A stretch of DNA of 64,000 nucleotides, taken from NCBI GenBank assembly GCA_943912755.1, contig CALTWF010000015.1:1-64000 (forward strand), given 5' to 3'. A model generated the notes under the pieces. That model made no database searches. It worked only from the letters and a program-made list of their open reading frames with translations, and was not told the DNA's origin. A program made the position numbers and the translations under genes. This document shows, in pieces, positions 38,565-46,179 of this stretch. Within the stretch, counting starts at the first letter, position 1. Every line of letters starts with the position of its first letter. The stretch is from an uncultured Pseudomonas sp. GTDB taxonomy: Bacteria; Pseudomonadota; Gammaproteobacteria; Pseudomonadales; Pseudomonadaceae.

Positions 38565-39596
38565 ATGACCCATAACGTTGCCCTCAGCTTCGCCGACGGC
38601 AAGACCTTCTTCATCACCGTCAAGCCCGCCGAGCTGCTGCTGGATGCCGCGCTGCGCCAGGGCATCAGCCTGCCGCTGGACTGCCGCGAAGGTGTCTGCG
38701 GCACCTGCCAGGGGCGCTGCGAGGCCGGCCGCTACGAGCAGGAATACGTCGACGACGAAGCCCTCAGCGCCCGCGACCTGGCCGAGCGCAAGATGCTCGC
38801 CTGCCAGACCCGCGTGCAGTCCGACGCGACCTTCTACTTCGACCACGACTCCAGCCACTGCCATGCCGGCGAACCGCTGCTGTTGCGCAGCCGGGTGACC
38901 GGGGTCGAGCTGGTGTCGGCCAGTACCGCGATCCTCCACCTGGATGCCGGCGCGCAGGCCGACACCCTGCATTTCCTGCCCGGCCAGTACGCGCGGTTGC
39001 AGGTGCCGGGCACGGACCAATGGCGCGCCTATTCCTTCGCCAACCGGCCCAACCCCGGCAACCAGTTGCAGTTCCTTATCCGCCTGCTGCCTGACGGGGT
39101 GATGAGCAACTTCCTGCGCGAGCAGTGCGCACCGGGCATGGAGATGCAGCTGGAAGCGCCGCTGGGCAGTTTCTACCTGCGCCAGGTGGAGCGGCCGCTG
39201 GTGATGGTGGCGGGCGGCACCGGGCTGTCGGCCTTCCTCGGCATGCTCGACGAGATTGCCGAGCGTGGCGACTGCACCCAGCCGATCCAGCTGTTCTACG
39301 GGGTCAACCAGGAGGCCGACCTGTGCGAGATGGCCCGCCTGGAAGCCCTCGGCCAGCGCCTGCCGGGCTTCGAGTTCACCCCGGTGGTCAGCCAGCCCGG
39401 CGCCGGCTGGAGCGGCCGGCGCGGCTACATCCACGAGCACTTCGACCGCCAGCGCCTGGCCGCCACGCCGTTCGACATGTACCTGTGCGGCCCTCCGCCG
39501 ATGGTCGAGGCGGTGAAAGGCTGGGTCGCCGAACAGGCCCCGGCCGGGGTGCAGATCTATGCCGAGAAATTCCTGAAAAGCGCTACCCGACGTTGA
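38565..39596 (+). CDS. antC: Anthranilate 1,2-dioxygenase reductase
   Basis: A 343-residue electron-transfer protein. The N-terminal plant-type [2Fe-2S] domain has Cys40, Cys45, Cys48 and Cys80 (CREGVCGTCQGRC...MLAC). Then come the FAD-binding RAYSFANRP and the NAD-binding VMVAGGTGLSAFLGML with the terminal MYLCGPPPMVEAV. It passes electrons from NADH to AntAB. It begins 11 bp after antB. Confidence 0.94.
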   Translation: MTHNVALSFADGKTFFITVKPAELLLDAALRQGISLPLDCREGVCGTCQGRCEAGRYEQEYVDDEALSARDLAERKMLACQTRVQSDATFYFDHDSSHCHAGEPLLLRSRVTGVELVSASTAILHLDAGAQADTLHFLPGQYARLQVPGTDQWRAYSFANRPNPGNQLQFLIRLLPDGVMSNFLREQCAPGMEMQLEAPLGSFYLRQVERPLVMVAGGTGLSAFLGMLDEIAERGDCTQPIQLFYGVNQEADLCEMARLEALGQRLPGFEFTPVVSQPGAGWSGRRGYIHEHFDRQRLAATPFDMYLCGPPPMVEAVKGWVAEQAPAGVQIYAEKFLKSATRR

Positions 39597-39630
39597 ACCC
39601 CGAACAATCACAACAAGAGAGGCAAACACC

Positions 39631-40539
39631 ATGACCGTAGCCATTTCCCAACAGGCCGAGGTACAGCAGTTCTTCGAACAGGCTGCCGGCTACCGCAACG
39701 ACGACGGCAACCCGCGGATGAAGCGCATCGTCCTGCGCGTGCTGCAAGACGCCGCGCGGCTGATCGAGGAGTTGCAGATCAGCGACGACGAATTCTGGAC
39801 CGCCGTCGACTACCTCAACCGCCTCGGCGGGCAGAACGAGGCCGGGCTGCTGGTGGCCGGGCTGGGCCTGGAGCACTTCCTCGACCTGCTGCACGACGCC
39901 CGCGACGCCGAGGCCGGCCAGGTCGGCGGCACCCCACGGACCATCGAAGGCCCGCTGTACGTGGCCGGCGCGCCGCTGTGCGAGGGCCAGGCGCGGCTGG
40001 ATGACGGCAGCGAGGACGGCCACGCCACCCCGCTGTACCTCGAAGGCCGGGTGCTGGACCTGGACGGCGCGCCGATCGCCGGGGCCATCGTCGACCTGTG
40101 GCAGGCCAACACCAAGGGCAACTACTCGTACTTCGACCAGAGCCAGTCCGAGTACAACCTGCGCCGGCGCATCGTCACCGACGCCGAGGGGCGCTACCGC
40201 GCGCGCAGCATCGTGCCCAGCGGCTATGGCTGCAACCCGCAGGGCCCGACCCAGGAATGCCTCGACCGGCTGGGCCGCCACGGGCAACGGCCGGCGCATA
40301 TCCACTTCTTCATCTCGGCGCCGGGGTATCGCCACCTGACTACCCAGATCAACCTGTCGGGGGATCAATACCTGTGGGATGACTTCGCCCATGCCACCCG
40401 CGACGGGCTGGTGGGTGAGGTGGTGTTCCGTGAAGGCAGGGCGGACATGCTGTTCGACTTCCAGTTGCAGCAGGCTGCCAGTGCCGACGATGAACAGCGC
40501 AGCGGACGGCCGCGGGCGTTGCAGGTGCAGGGCGCCTAG
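39631..40539 (+). CDS. catA: Catechol 1,2-dioxygenase
   Basis: A 302-residue intradiol dioxygenase that cleaves catechol to cis,cis-muconate. The non-heme Fe(III) ligands are visible as Tyr165 (GNYSYFD), Tyr199 (SGYGCNP), His223 and His225 (RPAHIHFF). The N-terminal helical linker and TIEGPLYVAGAP are typical. It is 34 bp after antC, which gives the anthranilate-to-muconate steps in one operon. catB and catC are not in the window. Confidence 0.94.
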   Translation: MTVAISQQAEVQQFFEQAAGYRNDDGNPRMKRIVLRVLQDAARLIEELQISDDEFWTAVDYLNRLGGQNEAGLLVAGLGLEHFLDLLHDARDAEAGQVGGTPRTIEGPLYVAGAPLCEGQARLDDGSEDGHATPLYLEGRVLDLDGAPIAGAIVDLWQANTKGNYSYFDQSQSEYNLRRRIVTDAEGRYRARSIVPSGYGCNPQGPTQECLDRLGRHGQRPAHIHFFISAPGYRHLTTQINLSGDQYLWDDFAHATRDGLVGEVVFREGRADMLFDFQLQQAASADDEQRSGRPRALQVQGA

Positions 40540-40540
40540 G

Positions 40541-40903
40541 CCTCATCGTCGGCAACGCCGACTCCCACAGGGATCTCAGCTAGCCACAAGACCTGTGTCC
40601 GACACAGACACTGTGGGAGCTGGCTTGCCAGCGATGCGGCCAGTCGAGATAAAGAGGTTGCCCGCTCCGACCTCATCGTCGGCAAGCCGACTCCCACAGG
40701 GACCTCGGCAAGCCACAGGATCTGTGTCCAGCACAGCCCCTGTGGGAGCTGGCGTTGCCAGCGATGAGGCCAGTCGAGACAAAGAGGTTGCCCGCTCCGA
40801 CCTCATCGTCGGCAAGCCGACTCCCACAGGGACCTCGGCAAGCCACAGGATCTGTGTCCAGCACAGCCCCTGTGGGAGCTGGCGTTGCCAGCGATGAGGC
40901 CAG
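40541..40903. repeat. Tandem array of about 130-bp REP-containing units
   Basis: Three copies of a roughly 130-bp unit begin at 40541, 40671 and 40801 (each at CCTCATCGTCGGCAA). Each contains a short TCGGCAAGCCGACTCCCACA arm and an opposed TGTGGGAGCTGG arm. Copies two and three are nearly identical, copy one is diverged and copy three is cut short. They fill the gap between catA and the convergent chemoreceptor gene. Confidence 0.85.
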
Positions 40904-40920
40904 CACAGCCAACAAACCTC

Positions 40921-42336
40921 TTACCGATCGAAATACCGCGCAAGGTTCAACAACCCCTCCGCCTGGCGCTTCAGTTCATCCCCCACGCCCTGCGCCACCC
41001 GCGCCTGCCCGGCACTGCGGCCCAGGGCATCGACATTGCCCTGCAACTGCTCATCCAGCAGCTGCACCACCTGCTCCTGCTCATGCATCGCCACGGCAAT
41101 CTGCCGGCCCAGGCTGTCGACACCATCCAGCTGCCCGGCCACCGAGGCCAGCGCTTCGCTGACACCCTGCACCTGCCCGGCACTCACCCGCGCCAGTTCC
41201 TCGCACTGCCGAGCCACCTCGCGGTTGCGCCCGTTGGCCTGCTGCAAGCGCTCCAGCAACGGGCGGATCCGCGCCGTGGCGTCCTGGGTGCGCGCCGCCA
41301 GTTGCCGCACTTCGTCGGCCACCACGCTGAAGCCGCGCCCCGCCTCACCGGCCCGAGCCGCTTCGATGGCGGCATTCAGCGCCAGCAGGTTGGTCTGGCT
41401 GGCAATCGCGTCGATCAGGCTGGTGAAACCAGCAATGGCCTCGACCTCCGCCGCCACCTCCTGCACCGCCCGGCTGCTGGAGTGGATCGCCCGCTCCAGG
41501 GTGCCCAGCGCTTCGTGGGCAGCACGCGCCTGCTGCTGCCCGCCACTGGCCTGCACATTGGCCTCGCCAGTGGCCTGGCTGGCAGTCTGCACATTGCGCG
41601 TCACTTCCTGGATGGTCGCCGCCAGTTCATGCAGGGCGGTCGCCACTTGCTGGTTGGCGTCGCGCTGCTGGTCGAGCTGCAGCGCTTCCTGGCGGATCAT
41701 CCCGGCCATGCCCTGCGCCTGCCCTTCGAGCCCGACCCCGGCACTGCTGATGCGCAGCAGCGCCGCCTGCAAGCGCCGCTCCTCACTGCGCAAGCCCCAG
41801 GCCACCCGGGCCAGGGCAGGCTCGCCGCCGAGAAAGCCGGCCAGCCAGGGATCGGCGCAGACCTTGGGGTGATCGTCGAGCAAACGCGCGATACGCCGGC
41901 GCAACAAGGCTTGCGGCAAGGCGCCGGAAACCGCCGCGGCCAGCCAGCGCCACCAGCGCGCACCGCCCGGCGCGCCATGCCGGGCAATCCGCCGGTAGCC
42001 CCGGCGCACGCCCTCGATGCGCGCCGCGTCCAGCGCCGTCAGCACCGCCCCGTAACCGGTGATGCCCGCAGCCCCATGCACCGGCTTGATATACAGTTCC
42101 AGCCACAGCTCGGCGCCATCGCCGCGACGGTGACACACCGGCCCCAGCCATGGCCGGCCGCTGGCCAGGGTCTGCCACAGGTGCTCGCTCAAACGCCTGG
42201 GCACCAGCGGGTGCAACAGCTCATCCAGGTGGACCGGCTGCGTGCCGGACAACCCGTGGGCCACACGAAAATCCTCGGTAAAGAACTGCAGCCGTCCCTG
42301 TAGATCGGTACGGCAGATCAACCCATCGAAACTCAT
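40921..42336 (-). CDS. PAS-domain methyl-accepting chemotaxis protein (Aer-like)
   Basis: A 471-residue chemoreceptor. An N-terminal PAS domain (about 1-115; FFTEDFRVAHGLSGTQPVHLDELLHPLVPRRL; GPVCHRRGDGAELWLELYIKPV) is followed by a hydrophobic segment (WWRWLAAAVSGALPQALL, about 140-157) and then the cytoplasmic signalling domain with the hairpin tip IDAIASQTNLLALNAAIEAARAGEAGRGFSVVADEVRQLA. There is no periplasmic sensor, so it should sense internal energy or redox state, like Aer. Its place between catA and the indole operon suggests energy taxis linked to aromatic metabolism (inference). GAGG precedes the ATG at 42336. Confidence 0.9.
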   Translation of the reverse strand: MSFDGLICRTDLQGRLQFFTEDFRVAHGLSGTQPVHLDELLHPLVPRRLSEHLWQTLASGRPWLGPVCHRRGDGAELWLELYIKPVHGAAGITGYGAVLTALDAARIEGVRRGYRRIARHGAPGGARWWRWLAAAVSGALPQALLRRRIARLLDDHPKVCADPWLAGFLGGEPALARVAWGLRSEERRLQAALLRISSAGVGLEGQAQGMAGMIRQEALQLDQQRDANQQVATALHELAATIQEVTRNVQTASQATGEANVQASGGQQQARAAHEALGTLERAIHSSSRAVQEVAAEVEAIAGFTSLIDAIASQTNLLALNAAIEAARAGEAGRGFSVVADEVRQLAARTQDATARIRPLLERLQQANGRNREVARQCEELARVSAGQVQGVSEALASVAGQLDGVDSLGRQIAVAMHEQEQVVQLLDEQLQGNVDALGRSAGQARVAQGVGDELKRQAEGLLNLARYFDR

Positions 42337-42407
42337 GGCAAACCTCAAAAAAAAGGCCTGCCAGCGAAGCACAGGAATCTACCCATCCCGACCGAATGGC
42401 ACGCCCC

Positions 42408-42479
42408 TGTGGGAGCGGGTTCACCCGCGATTGCGTCAGTGGATTCACCACAGCAATCGCGGGTGAACCCGCTCCCACA
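42408..42479. repeat. 27-bp inverted REP pair
   Basis: TGTGGGAGCGGGTTCACCCG and seven further bases (42408-42434) are repeated perfectly inverted at 42453-42479, across an 18-bp spacer. It sits upstream of the chemoreceptor gene and downstream of the SphA-like gene, where it may separate the two transcripts. Confidence 0.85.
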
Positions 42480-42562
42480 AGTCCGTGCTTGATCAAGAAA
42501 AGTAGATGCCCCCATGCACCAAGGGCAGGCCAAACACTGAACCAGGCGCGCACTCGCCTCGA

Positions 42563-43495
42563 TCAGAAGTGGTGGATGTAACGCACCTGCAGCCGCGAGC
42601 CGTCCGGACGGTTTTCCACGTCCTGCTCGAAATAGGCGTTGAACACCAGGTGGTCGTCCTTGGAAAAGCTGTACATCGCCCCCGGCCCGATCGCCCAGAC
42701 CTTCTCCCGGCGCCCGGACACTTCGTGGCCGTCCACCCTGGTGTCGCTGATCTGCTTGAGCCAGTAGCCGTTGACGCCCAGGCGCAGCTGCGGGGTGACC
42801 GCGTATTCGGTGGCGAAGTTGGCGTGCAGGGCCTGGCCGGCCTGGATATCGCTGGCGTCGCCGAAGCCGTAGTTGGGGTCGGTGTTCTTGAAGTTGTACA
42901 GGTAGTGGGCGCGCAGCGACGCGGTCCAGTTCGGCGTGAACCAGTAGGTCGCCGCCCAGTACGGGTTGAACGACACCGCGTTGTTGCCCGGGTTGATGTC
43001 CTTCTTGTCGCTGTACTCACCGGTGGGCAGGTTGACCTGCAATTCGATGCGGTGGACGAAGCGCGGGCCGTCCTTGCCCATGATCGGGTCGAACTGGATG
43101 AACGGCCCGATCAGCCAGTCGCCTACCCCGCCCTGGTCCTTCAGCGCGGCGTTGTTCAGGCCGTCATCGACCTGCATTTTGGTAACGATGGGCAACACGG
43201 TGTTCAGGCCGAGGCTGGCGTTGCCCAGGCGCAAGTCCGAGAGGTAGCTGACCTGGGTCACCGCCACCTGGTAGTCCAGCTCGGTCTTGGGCAGGCCAAG
43301 CTTGTCGCCGTTCTTGTCCACCAGCCGGTTCGAGCTGTAGTTCTGGAAATACTGTTGCAGGTACCAGCCCGGCCCCGCCGGCAGGCCGCCGTCGAGAAAG
43401 CTGGTCAGGCCGAGGTTGACCACCGGCAGGTCATAGGCCTGGGCGGCACCGCTGCCGAGCGCGAGGGCACAGGCGAAATAACGGAGGTTGTTCAT
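42563..43495 (-). CDS. SphA/phenol_MetA_deg-type outer-membrane protein
   Basis: A 310-residue protein with a signal peptide (MNNLRYFACALALGSGAAQA) and beta-rich sequence ending RYIHHF, with a terminal Phe as in outer-membrane barrels. It belongs to the family annotated as phenol meta-pathway/SphA transporter (NLGLTSFLDGGLPAGPGWYLQQYFQNY; RIELQVNLPTGEYSD; WAIGPGAMYSFSKDDHLVF). It probably admits a hydrophobic substrate. It is the last gene of the iif-like operon, 39 bp after the flavin reductase, suggesting indole or a derivative as substrate. Confidence 0.85.
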   Translation of the reverse strand: MNNLRYFACALALGSGAAQAYDLPVVNLGLTSFLDGGLPAGPGWYLQQYFQNYSSNRLVDKNGDKLGLPKTELDYQVAVTQVSYLSDLRLGNASLGLNTVLPIVTKMQVDDGLNNAALKDQGGVGDWLIGPFIQFDPIMGKDGPRFVHRIELQVNLPTGEYSDKKDINPGNNAVSFNPYWAATYWFTPNWTASLRAHYLYNFKNTDPNYGFGDASDIQAGQALHANFATEYAVTPQLRLGVNGYWLKQISDTRVDGHEVSGRREKVWAIGPGAMYSFSKDDHLVFNAYFEQDVENRPDGSRLQVRYIHHF

Positions 43496-43534
43496 GCTGC
43501 AAGGCTCCTAATGTTGTTTTAGGTGGCAGGAGAC

Positions 43535-44068
43535 TCAACGGCCGAGTTCGGGGTGCGCGATGGCGACCCGGTACTGCCCGGCGTGGAAGACCAGCGGTTC
43601 TCCGCCGCTGTGTCGGTAGTGCTCGATCTCGCCGAGGAAGATCAGGTGGTCGCCGCCCTCGTACTGGGTCAGGTTGCGGCACACCAGGGTGGCGATGGCG
43701 CCATCCAGCAGCGGCACGCCGGCAGTGGCCTCGACATGCTCGATGCCGGCGAACTTGTCCGCCGCCGGCCGCGCAAAGTGCCCGGACAGGCCGTGCTGGT
43801 CGCTGCCCAGCACGTTGATGGCGAAGTGGCTGGCGGCGAGGAAGTCGTTCACGCTCGGCGCCGTGCGCGCCAGGCTCCACAGCACCAGTGGCGGCTCCAG
43901 CGACACCGAGGAAAACGAGTTGGCGGTCATCCCCACCTTGCGCCCGTCGGCGCCGCGGGTGGTGATCACCGTGACCCCGGTGGCGAACTGCCCGAGCAGG
44001 TTGCGCAGGGCCCGCGGCTCGCTGCCGTCGGCGGCGATCAGGTCGCCGGGCAAATGCATTGCGTTCAT
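43535..44068 (-). CDS. iifD: Flavin reductase of the indole/styrene monooxygenase
   Basis: A 177-residue StyB-type NADH:FAD oxidoreductase (LRNLLGQFATGVTVITTRGADGRKVGMTANSFSSVSLEPPLVLWSLARTAPSVNDF; GGDHLIFLGEIEHY). It supplies reduced FAD to the adjacent oxygenase. The ATG at 44068 is chosen because GAGGAG lies 8 bp upstream; a GTG at 44077 and an ATG at 44074 are too close to that site. It begins 12 bp after the oxygenase stop. The iifD name follows the Acinetobacter indole cluster by gene content and order. Confidence 0.8.
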   Translation of the reverse strand: MNAMHLPGDLIAADGSEPRALRNLLGQFATGVTVITTRGADGRKVGMTANSFSSVSLEPPLVLWSLARTAPSVNDFLAASHFAINVLGSDQHGLSGHFARPAADKFAGIEHVEATAGVPLLDGAIATLVCRNLTQYEGGDHLIFLGEIEHYRHSGGEPLVFHAGQYRVAIAHPELGR

Positions 44069-44080
44069 GCTCATCACTCC

Positions 44081-45319
44081 TCAGGCCGCTTGCGCGCACA
44101 GCTTGTCGACGAAGGCCTGGCAGGCCTGGGCATCGAACCACCACGGGGCGAAACGGCGCGGATCGTCGAAGTTGTTGGCGATGACCGAGGCCAGCGCCTG
44201 GGACTGGCCGGCGGCGCCAAGCAGGTTGAGCAGGTGCTCGGGCGGCGGCAGCAGCATGCTGTTGGTCCAGCCGACCACGTGCTGGGCGTAGTCCCAATAG
44301 CGCTCGAAGGTCTGCTCCATCCACTGGCTAGTGAAGGGTTGGTCGCCGTGGGCGAGGATCGCGTCGAGGTAGACCTTGCTGCACTTGGCGGCGTTGTTGG
44401 AGCCCTGGCCGGTGATCGGGTCGTTGACCACCAGGGCATCGGCCATACCGAACACCGGCAGGCCCGACGGCAGTTCCAGCACCGGCTTGCGCACCATCGG
44501 CGTGAAGCGCCCGGCGAGCACGCCGCCGGCATCGGTCAGCTCGACGTTATGGCAACGCTCGGCCTCCCACGGCACGAAGCGGCGGATGATTTCCAGGCTG
44601 CGTTGCAGGTGCTGCTCGGGGGTCTGCACGTCCTGCCAGCAGTCCATCGGACCACCGGGCACGCCTTCGAACACCATGATTTCGCACGGCCCGCTGAGGG
44701 TCAGCGCGGGGAACACGAAGTACTCGCCAACCCCGGGAATCAGGTTGAAGGCCACCCGCGAATAGGGCGACATCGGCGTCATGCCCTTCACGTAGGTCAG
44801 GGCCAGGGCCCGTTGCGGCTGGCTGAAGCGGGTGCGCTCGGCGTCCTTGGGGAACTGGTTGACGATCTCGCCCTTGCCGGCGGCCAGCAGCACCAGGTCG
44901 TGGCTGGCGGCCAATTCTTCCAGCTCCTTGATGCCGACATCGGCGATGTTCAGCTCGCCGCCACGGCGGACGAACTCGTCCATCCACGCCGGCATCTTCA
45001 GGCGCTGGTCGACGGCCTGAGCGTAGCGTTCCAGGCGCGCGCTCCAGTCGATCAGCTTGCTGCCCGGCTGCTCGGGATCGGGCACGCTGAGGCCGATGCC
45101 TTCCACGGCCGGGCACTGTTCTTCCCAGAAATTCAGGCCCAGGTCACGCTCGGTCTGGAGCGCGGTGTTGAACATGCACTGGCTGGACATCACCTTGCCG
45201 GCGCGGATCTGTTCAGCGGTGCGGTTGGTGGTGATGCTCACCTGGTAGCCCCGGGCAAGCAGCCCGAGGCCCAGTTGCAGGCCGGCTTGGCCGGCTCCGA
45301 CGATGGCGATGCGACGCAT
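44081..45319 (-). CDS. iifC: Group E flavoprotein monooxygenase, indole oxygenase IifC-like
   Basis: A 412-residue relative of styrene monooxygenase StyA. The FAD-binding Rossmann motif IAIVGAGQAGLQLGLGLLARG opens the protein, and LLAAGKGEI and VVNDPITGQGSNNAAKCSKVY fit the family. In the Acinetobacter iif system this enzyme oxygenates indole. It starts the oxidation here in partnership with the reductase encoded 12 bp downstream. The start at 45319 is fixed by the GxGxxG strand. Styrene as an alternative substrate is possible, but the neighbouring iifA, iifB and antABC argue for indole. Confidence 0.85.
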   Translation of the reverse strand: MRRIAIVGAGQAGLQLGLGLLARGYQVSITTNRTAEQIRAGKVMSSQCMFNTALQTERDLGLNFWEEQCPAVEGIGLSVPDPEQPGSKLIDWSARLERYAQAVDQRLKMPAWMDEFVRRGGELNIADVGIKELEELAASHDLVLLAAGKGEIVNQFPKDAERTRFSQPQRALALTYVKGMTPMSPYSRVAFNLIPGVGEYFVFPALTLSGPCEIMVFEGVPGGPMDCWQDVQTPEQHLQRSLEIIRRFVPWEAERCHNVELTDAGGVLAGRFTPMVRKPVLELPSGLPVFGMADALVVNDPITGQGSNNAAKCSKVYLDAILAHGDQPFTSQWMEQTFERYWDYAQHVVGWTNSMLLPPPEHLLNLLGAAGQSQALASVIANNFDDPRRFAPWWFDAQACQAFVDKLCAQAA

Positions 45320-45390
45320 GGCGTGTCTCCTGTTGTTCGATTGTTGTTTTGCGGAAAGGAAGGCGCCCCGCACGCGCTGGAAAAACCCGT

Positions 45391-46176
45391 TCACTCGGCC
45401 AGCCGCGGGATGGCCGGCACGTTGCGTTCCGGGCCCATCACCGAGTAGCCGCCGTCCACCGCGTAGTCGGCGCCGGTGACGAAGCTGGCCGCCGGCGAGC
45501 AGAGGAAGGCCACCACCTGGGCCACCTCGGCCGGATCGCCCAGGCGCCCGAGCAGGTGATAGTCGGCGGCGACCCGGTCGGCCTTGTCGCGGTCGCCGCC
45601 GCTGACCTCGGCGATCACCCGCGACCAGGTCCAGCCCGGCGACACCGAATTGACCCGGATGCCATCGGCGGCCAGGTCCATGGCCATGCAGCGGGTCAGT
45701 TGCTTGATCGCCGCCTTGGACACCGGATACAGCCAGCGCCCGGTCTGCGCGCAGCCGGCGGAAATCGAAGTGAAATTGACCACCGTGCCGGCCGTGGCCT
45801 TGAGTTCCTCGTGCAGAGCGCGCAGCAACTGCACCGCCGACACCAGGTTGATATCCAGGGCGCGCAGCCACTCGCTGCGGTCCGAGGCCAGGCCCTGGTC
45901 GAGGTAGCTGCACGCCAGGTTGACCAGCATGTCGACCCGGCCCCAGCGCTGGGTCAGCGTGCCGACAGCGTCGCCGATGGCCGCGTCGTCGGTCAGGTCC
46001 AGGGCGACGAACAGCCCCGCCTCGCCGAAGCGCGCCGCCACTGCCTCGCCCTGCGGATCGATATCCAGCAGCGCCACCTTCGCCCCGGCGGCCACCAATG
46101 CCTCGGCCACCGCCGCCCCGATCAGGGTCGCGCCGCCGCTAATCACCGCCACCTTGCCTGCCAGATTCATGTTCAT
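45391..46176 (-). CDS. iifB: Short-chain dehydrogenase IifB-like
   Basis: A 261-residue SDR. The cofactor loop is GGATLIGAAVAEAL, the acidic LLDID motif points to NAD, and the catalytic Ser-Tyr-Lys is in FTSISAGC and YPVSKAAIKQL. In the described iif pathway IifB oxidises the indole dihydrodiol-type intermediate to 3-hydroxyindolin-2-one and so prevents indigo formation. It begins 3 bp after iifA and is 71 bp ahead of iifC. GAGGG lies upstream of its ATG. Confidence 0.82.
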   Translation of the reverse strand: MNMNLAGKVAVISGGATLIGAAVAEALVAAGAKVALLDIDPQGEAVAARFGEAGLFVALDLTDDAAIGDAVGTLTQRWGRVDMLVNLACSYLDQGLASDRSEWLRALDINLVSAVQLLRALHEELKATAGTVVNFTSISAGCAQTGRWLYPVSKAAIKQLTRCMAMDLAADGIRVNSVSPGWTWSRVIAEVSGGDRDKADRVAADYHLLGRLGDPAEVAQVVAFLCSPAASFVTGADYAVDGGYSVMGPERNVPAIPRLAE

Positions 46177-46179
46177 GGC

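Noticed and set aside
36677..39596. Benzoate dioxygenase benABC as the identity of the Rieske system
   Set aside because: The alpha subunit N-terminus and the FHAWCYKSDGRLVKVKAPGEY-type region match AntA rather than BenA, and no benD/benK genes follow.
40541..40903. CRISPR-like repeats
   Set aside because: The repeat unit is about 130 bp, tandem without unique spacers, and built from REP arms found elsewhere in the window; there are no cas genes.
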